Below are positions 59,315 through 64,000 of a stretch of DNA of 64,000 nucleotides, one piece after another. A program made the position numbers and the translations under genes. The notes under the pieces were generated by a model. That model saw only the letters and a program-made list of their open reading frames with translations, had not been told where the DNA came from and did no database searches. Source of the stretch: an uncultured Myxococcales bacterium (lineage in GTDB: Bacteria; Myxococcota; Myxococcia; Myxococcales; Myxococcaceae); NCBI GenBank assembly GCA_937980205.1, contig CALJKW010000078.1:124001-188000 (forward strand), read 5' to 3'. Within the stretch, counting starts at the first letter, position 1. Each line of letters starts with the position of its first letter.

Positions 59315-60468
59315 CGCACCAGCGTGAAGCGCGCGACCAGGTCGGTACCGATCTCGAGCACGTCTCCGTCGCGCAGCGGGTACTTGTCGACGGGGCGCCC
59401 GTTGACGAGCGGCGGCGGCGCGTCGCCGAGGCTCGCGACGAGGAAGCGCGCTCCGTCGGCGCCGATGACGTGGCTGCCGATGACGTAGGTGCCGAACAGC
59501 TGCGAGACCGCCTCCGTCCGGCCGAGCTCGACGCGGCGCGAGGTGACCGAGACCTGGTCGCCCGCCTTGAGCACGTCCTGGTTCTCGGCCTTCAAGATGG
59601 AGAGCACCGCGTCCCTGAAGTAGCCGACGTGCGCCTTCCGCTCCGAGCGGGCGAGCAGCAGCTCGACGGCCTCGCGCTGTGCGACCGGCACGTCGCCCAG
59701 CGACACGAGCGTGACGGTGTCCGGCAGCTTCACCGCCGAGAGCGCCTGCAGCCCGTCGGCGATCGAGAGGCGATCGCTCGAGACGTCGAGGGTCAGCTCG
59801 CGCAGGAACCGCATCACTGGCAGCGCGACGAGGTGCGTGAGCGCCTGCTCCAGCGACGCGAACACGCCGAGCGGGTTGCGCAGCACCGCCTTCACGGCGA
59901 GGCCGTGGCGCCACTCGACGTTCAGGCGGCCCGCCTCGTAGAGCAGCGCGAGCACGCCGAGCCAGCGGGCGTCGTCGTCGTCCGCGCCCGAGCGCGCGCG
60001 CGCGAGCCGCTCGCCCAGCGGGTCGCCCTGATCCAGCAGGAAGTCGGCGTAAACGCGCAGCAGCTCCTCGTCCCGCGGAGCCGCTCGAATGGCGGCCTCG
60101 AGCGACGGCGACCGCGCCTCGACGAGCTGGGCTTCGAGCACGCGGAAGATGGGGCCCTTCGTGAACGAGACGACGTCGCGGTGCTCGAGCTGAAGCTCGC
60201 GCTCCTCGACGGCGCGGCCGTTCACGGCGCAGTGGTGCTTCGTCGGGTGGTAGTGCAAGAGCCGCAGCCCGCCGGCGCGCTTCTCGATGCGGCAGATCTC
60301 GCGTGCCTCGTGCGGAGGCGGGTAGCGCAGGCGAACGTTTCCCTCGAACCCGAAGGTGAGGCCCATCTCGGGCACCGGCTCGACTCCGCCGACCGGCAGC
60401 GAGTGGCCCTGCACGACGGCGCCCGCGCCGGTGGGAGACCAGATCAGCTGGAGCGCGGGGAAGTGCAC
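59311..60468 (-). CDS. FHA-like protein with TIGR02996 segment, copy 3
   Basis: A 385-residue member of three tandem paralogues. The N-terminal FHA region is worn (ICRIEKRAGGLRLLHYHPTKHHCAVNGRAVEERELQL). IRAAPRDEELLRVYADFLLDQGDPLGERLARAR is the TIGR02996-type segment (DLGDPRGE in other phyla). A leucine-rich portion follows (EQALTHLVALPVMRFLRELTLDVSSDRLSI). The C-terminus (VIGSHVIGADGARFLVASLGDAPPPLVNGRPVDKYPLRDGDVLEIGTDLVARF) is a second FHA-like domain. The start is GTG, with 16 bases to the preceding gene. The FHA proteins presumably bind phosphothreonine peptides. Confidence 0.75.
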   Translation of the reverse strand: MHFPALQLIWSPTGAGAVVQGHSLPVGGVEPVPEMGLTFGFEGNVRLRYPPPHEAREICRIEKRAGGLRLLHYHPTKHHCAVNGRAVEERELQLEHRDVVSFTKGPIFRVLEAQLVEARSPSLEAAIRAAPRDEELLRVYADFLLDQGDPLGERLARARSGADDDDARWLGVLALLYEAGRLNVEWRHGLAVKAVLRNPLGVFASLEQALTHLVALPVMRFLRELTLDVSSDRLSIADGLQALSAVKLPDTVTLVSLGDVPVAQREAVELLLARSERKAHVGYFRDAVLSILKAENQDVLKAGDQVSVTSRRVELGRTEAVSQLFGTYVIGSHVIGADGARFLVASLGDAPPPLVNGRPVDKYPLRDGDVLEIGTDLVARFTLVR

Positions 60469-60484
60469 GTTCGCCTGGAGTCCA

Positions 60485-61702
60485 TCACTCCATGACGAAG
60501 CGGAACAAGAGGCCGGGCGCCGGCTCGAGCAGATCCTGCGGACGCATGCGGTGATGTGTGCAGCGCCGGCCGTTCACGTACAGCGGCAGCTCGTTGCGCC
60601 GGCGATCGGCCGCCATGTCTTCGGCGACCCAGAGGCCGTTCTCGCGATCGAGCCGCAGCGCGACCTGCGACGACGGGCTGCCCTCGGGCGCCTCGAGCGC
60701 GAACGCGCAGTCGTCGGTAGGGCCGACGAGGTTCGCGCCGTCCTCCATCAGCTTCCGCTGCGCTCCGAGCTCGAGCCCGGTGACGGTCACCCCGGGCGGA
60801 GTGGCGAGCAGCTGCAGCCACGCCGCGCGCGCGACCCAGATGGGCCCGGTGCGCAGCTTCGGGTGCGTGGTGGTCGAGCGGCGCCAGACGCCCTCGAGCT
60901 GCGGGCTCCACATGACGCCGGGGCTCGGGCCGAAGCGAACCGAGTGCACGAGCGCGAGCGGCTTCGCCTTGGCGAGCTCGTCGAGCGAGGCGACGATGGT
61001 CGAGAGCACGTCCTCGTTGCGCTCGACGCCGCGCGTGTACGAGAGCGCGTCGACCTCGAGCTCCTCGATGAAGCGCGCGAGCGGGTGCTCGAGCAGCATG
61101 CGCCACGCGAGCGTCCACATCATCGGAGGCCACTGGCTGCGATTGCGCAGCACCGCGCGGCGGATGAAGCCGTGCCTCCACTCGACCTCGAGGCTGCCGT
61201 CGACGAACTCGCGCGCGAGCGGGCCGAGCGCCTTCGCGTCTTCGGCGACGTCGGCGCCGCGGCCATGCGCGATGCGCTCTCCGAGGGGATGCCCGCGCTC
61301 GAGCAGCGCGTCGGCCCAGACGCGCCAGCGGCCGTCTTCGTGCGGAGCGTCGAGCACCTGCCGCACGAACGGGTCGGCCTCGTCGAGCTCGTACGAGGGC
61401 CCACCGGGGACGCGCAGCACGATGCCCCAGGGGAGCTCGATCCAATCGCCGGGCGCGAGCTCGGCCTTCTCGAAGCGGCTCACGCCGTTCAAGAACGTGC
61501 CGTTCGTCGAGCGGAAGTCTTCGATGTACATGCGGCCCTTCTCGATGAAGAGCCGGCAGTGCTGCCTCGCGATGGTGCCGAGGGGAACATTGACGTCGGC
61601 CGACGGCGAGCGACCGACGACGCCCCCGAACGGAATGCGCCGGCCCCGCTCGAGGGTGCCGTCGGGCGAAGAGAAGACCTCGACGTAGGGGGTCTCTTTC
61701 AC
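60485..61702 (-). CDS. FHA protein with TIGR02996 segment, copy 2
   Basis: A 405-residue paralogue with the clearest FHA domain of the three: VVGRSPSADVNVPLGTIARQHCRLFIEKGRMYIEDFRSTNGTFLNGVSRFEKAELAPGDWIEL, with the GRS, RQH and STNGTFLNG residues needed for pThr binding. PHEDGRWRVWADALLERGHPLGERIAHG is the TIGR02996-type segment, followed by leucine-rich and alpha-beta stretches. The C-terminal part (VALRLDRENGLWVAEDMAADRRRNELPLYVNGRRCTHHRM) is a second, worn FHA-like domain. Its ATG overlaps the stop of copy 1. Confidence 0.82.
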   Translation of the reverse strand: MKETPYVEVFSSPDGTLERGRRIPFGGVVGRSPSADVNVPLGTIARQHCRLFIEKGRMYIEDFRSTNGTFLNGVSRFEKAELAPGDWIELPWGIVLRVPGGPSYELDEADPFVRQVLDAPHEDGRWRVWADALLERGHPLGERIAHGRGADVAEDAKALGPLAREFVDGSLEVEWRHGFIRRAVLRNRSQWPPMMWTLAWRMLLEHPLARFIEELEVDALSYTRGVERNEDVLSTIVASLDELAKAKPLALVHSVRFGPSPGVMWSPQLEGVWRRSTTTHPKLRTGPIWVARAAWLQLLATPPGVTVTGLELGAQRKLMEDGANLVGPTDDCAFALEAPEGSPSSQVALRLDRENGLWVAEDMAADRRRNELPLYVNGRRCTHHRMRPQDLLEPAPGLLFRFVME

Positions 61703-62832
61703 GAGACCTCCACCACGAAGCGAACGCCCTCGGCGGGCTCGACGACGTCGCCGTGCATCAGCCTCGCCTGCCGCAGCGGCCGGCCGTTCACCATGAACGC
61801 CGGCGAGAGCCGCGGGTCACCCGGGCGCTCGAGCCACGCGACGCCCCAGTCGCCGAGCGTGACGCTGATCGACTCGGCGCCGAAGCGGTGCACGCGCTCT
61901 TCCTTCGTGACCGGAATGTCGTCGACTCCGCCCTGCCCGCGCAGCACGAGCTGCGAGAAGCGCTTCACCAACGAGCCGCGGTCGGTCTCGAAGCGGGGCC
62001 GCTCTTCGCGCAGCCGGGTGAGCTCGCGATCGAGGTCGGCCGTCCACTGCAGGCCGAGCACCGGGCCGAGGCTCAGCGTCTTGAGGGTTCGCGGCGCGTG
62101 CCGCAGGTTCTCGAGCACGAGCCGCGCGCGCTTCTCGAACGGAGGCCGCTCGCGCGGCAGGTAGGTGGTGAAGAGATCGACGTGCAGGTGCTCGAGGAAG
62201 CGGGCGACCTCGATCTCGAACAGGCGGTTCAGGCACCAATACGTGTCGGGGCTGGTCTCGAACTCGAGCGTGCGGAAGGTCGCGGTGTGGATGTAGCCGT
62301 GCCGCCAGGTGAGCTCGAGGTTGCCGGCGCGCCACTGCCGGGAGAGCGGGCCGAGCCAGCGCGCGTCGTCTTCCCCGCCGTCCGGGCCCTGCACCATGCG
62401 GGCGCCGAGCGGGTCGCCGCGCTCGAGCAGCCAGTCGACGTACACCCGCCACCGGCCGTCCTCGCCGGGGGCGTCTCCGATGCTCGCCTCGAGCCGCGGA
62501 GCGCGGTGCCGCTCGTCCTCACGCGCGAAGTAGCGGAACACCAGCCCGTGCGAGATCTCGACGATGTCGCGGTGCTGGAGGATGCGCTCGCCCAGCACCG
62601 GCGTGCCGTTCACGAACGTGCCGTTGCTCGACGCGAGGTCCATCACCAGATCGCGCCCCGCCTTGTTCACGAACGCGGCGTCGCGGCGGCGAACGTCCGC
62701 CACGTCGACGATGATCTGCCCGATGTTCATTCGCCCGAGCACCGTGCGGCCCGGCCCCTCGAGGGGGATGCAGTCGCCCACCGCCGGCAGACCTGCCTTC
62801 GGGGGTGTGGCGAGGACTTCCAACCAGCTCAC
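61699..62832 (-). CDS. FHA protein with TIGR02996 segment, copy 1
   Basis: A 377-residue paralogue. The N-terminal FHA is VLGRMNIGQIIVDVADVRRRDAAFVNKAGRDLVMDLASSNGTFVNGTPVLGERILQHRDIVEISHG, with SSNGTFVNG intact but no RQH-like His. PGEDGRWRVYVDWLLERGDPLGARMVQG is the TIGR02996-type segment. LFTTYLPRERPPFEKRARLVLENLRHAPRTLKTLSLGP is leucine-rich. The end (SITVTLGDWGVAWLERPGDPRLSPAFMVNGRPLRQARLMHGDVVEPAEGVRF) is the second FHA-like domain. It is the first of the six-gene unit. Confidence 0.8.
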   Translation of the reverse strand: MSWLEVLATPPKAGLPAVGDCIPLEGPGRTVLGRMNIGQIIVDVADVRRRDAAFVNKAGRDLVMDLASSNGTFVNGTPVLGERILQHRDIVEISHGLVFRYFAREDERHRAPRLEASIGDAPGEDGRWRVYVDWLLERGDPLGARMVQGPDGGEDDARWLGPLSRQWRAGNLELTWRHGYIHTATFRTLEFETSPDTYWCLNRLFEIEVARFLEHLHVDLFTTYLPRERPPFEKRARLVLENLRHAPRTLKTLSLGPVLGLQWTADLDRELTRLREERPRFETDRGSLVKRFSQLVLRGQGGVDDIPVTKEERVHRFGAESISVTLGDWGVAWLERPGDPRLSPAFMVNGRPLRQARLMHGDVVEPAEGVRFVVEVS

Positions 62833-62907
62833 GCGCGGCTCAGTCTAGCAACGGCCGGCGAAAACGCGCGTACCGGCCCCGGGTCGAAATTGACGTCATG
62901 CGTCGCG

Positions 62908-64000
62908 TCATTCGAGCCGGAAGAGCAGCACGTCTTCTCCGCGCTGCAGCAGGTACACGTGACCGCGGACGGGGGTGAAGTCGCGCAGCGGCGCCCACGT
63001 CTCGGGCTTCGGCAGCGAGCGGAAGTCGTCGACGTCGCCGACGCCGAGGTGAGCGATCTCGGCGCTCCCGTGCAGCGCCGAGACCATGAGGACATGCCTG
63101 CGCTGGATCAGCTGGAAGCCGACCACCCAGGGCCGCTTCCCGCTGAAGAGCTGGCCGCCGTGGACGCGGCCCTCGTAGGTGTTGCTGAGCACGCGGCCCG
63201 GCCCCTCGATCCACCGGATCTTCACCCACTCCTGCTCCTCGAGGGTCACGAGCGGCACGACCGCCACCTCGCCGCCGCTGACGGTCACGGTCGCTGAAGC
63301 GGGCACGTGGCCGTCGGCGTCGAAGGTCACCGAGTACCGGCCCGGAGCCACCGGCTCGTCCGTCGTGAAGGCGCCCTGCTCCGAAACGGTCAGCCCGATC
63401 GTCCGCCCGAACGTGTCGCGCGGCTCGTAGCCGTTCGTGGGCGAGTTGATGAGCGTCACCTCGGTCGAGAGGTAGCCGCGGATGGGCGGATCCGCGTACC
63501 CATCGGCCACAACGTGCCCGACGATGTGCTGCCGCCCAGCGGAGGGGTACGGCGTCAGGGTGAGCACACCGAGCCACGACACGGCGTCCACCGGCTCCGA
63601 GGCGAGGGCGACGTGAACGACGCCGTGATCCGGAGAGGCCAGCTCCAACGGCTTGCTCCAGTCGTGCAGCACGGTCACGAACCAGCCGCCGCGCAGGACG
63701 CGCATCTGCGCCATCACGTCCTCGGGCTTGCCGCCGTTCGGCACCGCGATGCGACCGACCACCACGTCGCCGAGCTGCGTGCGCTGCAGCCCGCGCGCCC
63801 GCGCCAGCGCGACGTCGACCTCGGCCGCCAGCGCCGGGTCCCTCGAGCGCAGCTCGGCGAGCTCGTCGAGCACCACCTTCTCGGGCTGCGGCTGCAGGGT
63901 CGTGACTCCGCTCGGCGCGATCGCCGGCGACTGCGCGAGCGGGGCCGGTGCGGGCTCGATGGGTCGCAGGCGAGCCGCGATGAAGCTGCCGGCGGCTGCG
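62908..64000 (-). CDS. Partial exported protein with Ig/Cna-like domain (cut by window edge)
   Basis: The gene runs off the right edge, so its start is missing, and 363 codons before the stop are seen. A Pro/Ala-rich stretch (RPIEPAPAPLAQSPAIAP) at the visible start suggests a linker after a membrane anchor or signal. Then come LSTEVTLINSPTNGYEPRDTFGRTIGLTVSEQGAFTTDEPVAPGRYSVTFDADGHVPASATVTVSGG, which fits a carboxypeptidase regulatory-like/Cna-B domain, and the C-terminal HVLMVSALHGSAEIAHLGVGDVDDF plus WAPLRDFTPVRGHVYLLQRGEDVLLF, resembling a beta-rich module. It precedes the FHA operon by 75 bases on the same strand. Confidence 0.65.
   Translation of the reverse strand, partial: AAAGSFIAARLRPIEPAPAPLAQSPAIAPSGVTTLQPQPEKVVLDELAELRSRDPALAAEVDVALARARGLQRTQLGDVVVGRIAVPNGGKPEDVMAQMRVLRGGWFVTVLHDWSKPLELASPDHGVVHVALASEPVDAVSWLGVLTLTPYPSAGRQHIVGHVVADGYADPPIRGYLSTEVTLINSPTNGYEPRDTFGRTIGLTVSEQGAFTTDEPVAPGRYSVTFDADGHVPASATVTVSGGEVAVVPLVTLEEQEWVKIRWIEGPGRVLSNTYEGRVHGGQLFSGKRPWVVGFQLIQRRHVLMVSALHGSAEIAHLGVGDVDDFRSLPKPETWAPLRDFTPVRGHVYLLQRGEDVLLFRLE

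Noticed and set aside
1..64000. Phage, CRISPR, biosynthetic megasynthases, tRNA or rRNA
   Set aside because: No regular spacer repeats, integrase, transposase, NRPS/PKS modules or RNA-gene-like stretches were seen; gene gaps are mostly too small for RNA genes.

Overview
The window is GC-rich throughout and densely packed with genes. It most resembles the chromosome of a myxobacterium (phylum Myxococcota). The evidence is a Ser/Thr protein kinase with a PEGA segment, many secreted lipoproteins with Gly/Ala/Ser-rich linkers (GGSAGG type), a MYXO-CTERM-like tail, a fibro-slime domain protein, FHA proteins with TIGR02996-type segments, a giant TPR protein, and KaiC-like, histidine kinase and response regulator genes. 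The taxonomic call is inference from protein style. I see no rRNA, tRNA, CRISPR array, insertion sequence or prophage.

Layout. 0-4.3 kb: a TPR-type membrane protein, a DUF2341 lipoprotein, uracil-DNA glycosylase and a lipoprotein esterase. 4.3-9.1 kb, minus strand: an M1 aminopeptidase lipoprotein, a GH5 glycosidase and a small helix-hairpin-helix protein. 9.2-11.6 kb: the Ser/Thr kinase. 11.6-21.2 kb, minus: a 3,176-residue TPR protein. 21.3-24.5 kb: two Cys-rich lipoproteins and a divergent LysR/SDR pair. 24.4-31 kb: carotenoid genes (crtY and crtU in a coupled pair, plus a CrtI/CrtD-type desaturase), with a hypothetical gene and a cytochrome c lipoprotein in between. 31-37 kb: a secreted alpha/beta hydrolase, a response regulator, a heme-motif lipoprotein, an NAD-binding protein, a second hydrolase and an ECF sigma factor. 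37-43 kb, minus: a type I-like export operon (ABC, HlyD, TolC, LysR) whose ABC ATPase is degenerate. 43-47 kb: two TerB-like paralogues, a TetR/oxidoreductase pair and a histidine kinase/response regulator pair. 47-51 kb, minus: a DUF1275 protein and a translationally coupled histidine kinase/dual KaiC/response regulator operon.

51-56 kb: a rhodanese-like lipoprotein with an in-frame TGA, then phenylalanine 4-hydroxylase, a fibro-slime lipoprotein, an Lrp-type regulator coupled to a PLP aminotransferase, and a lipoprotein. 56-64 kb, minus: three FHA/TIGR02996 paralogues in tandem, an ABC ATPase, an ABC-2 permease and an anchored protein, apparently one transcription unit, preceded by a gene cut by the window edge.

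The most interesting observation is the rhodanese gene at 51280-51663. Its only internal stop is a TGA. It falls where I recall this rhodanese group having its second conserved Cys (C-x4-C). The reading frame continues in phase through a normal rhodanese C-terminus, and a GC-rich hairpin with a G-starting apical loop lies 14-34 nt after the TGA, as expected of a bacterial SECIS. I therefore propose a selenoprotein. Other points of note are an ABC exporter without a Walker A lysine, a probable aromatic-carotenoid pathway, the KaiC signalling operon, and a dispersed inverted repeat whose end supplies the last codons and stop of two unrelated genes.
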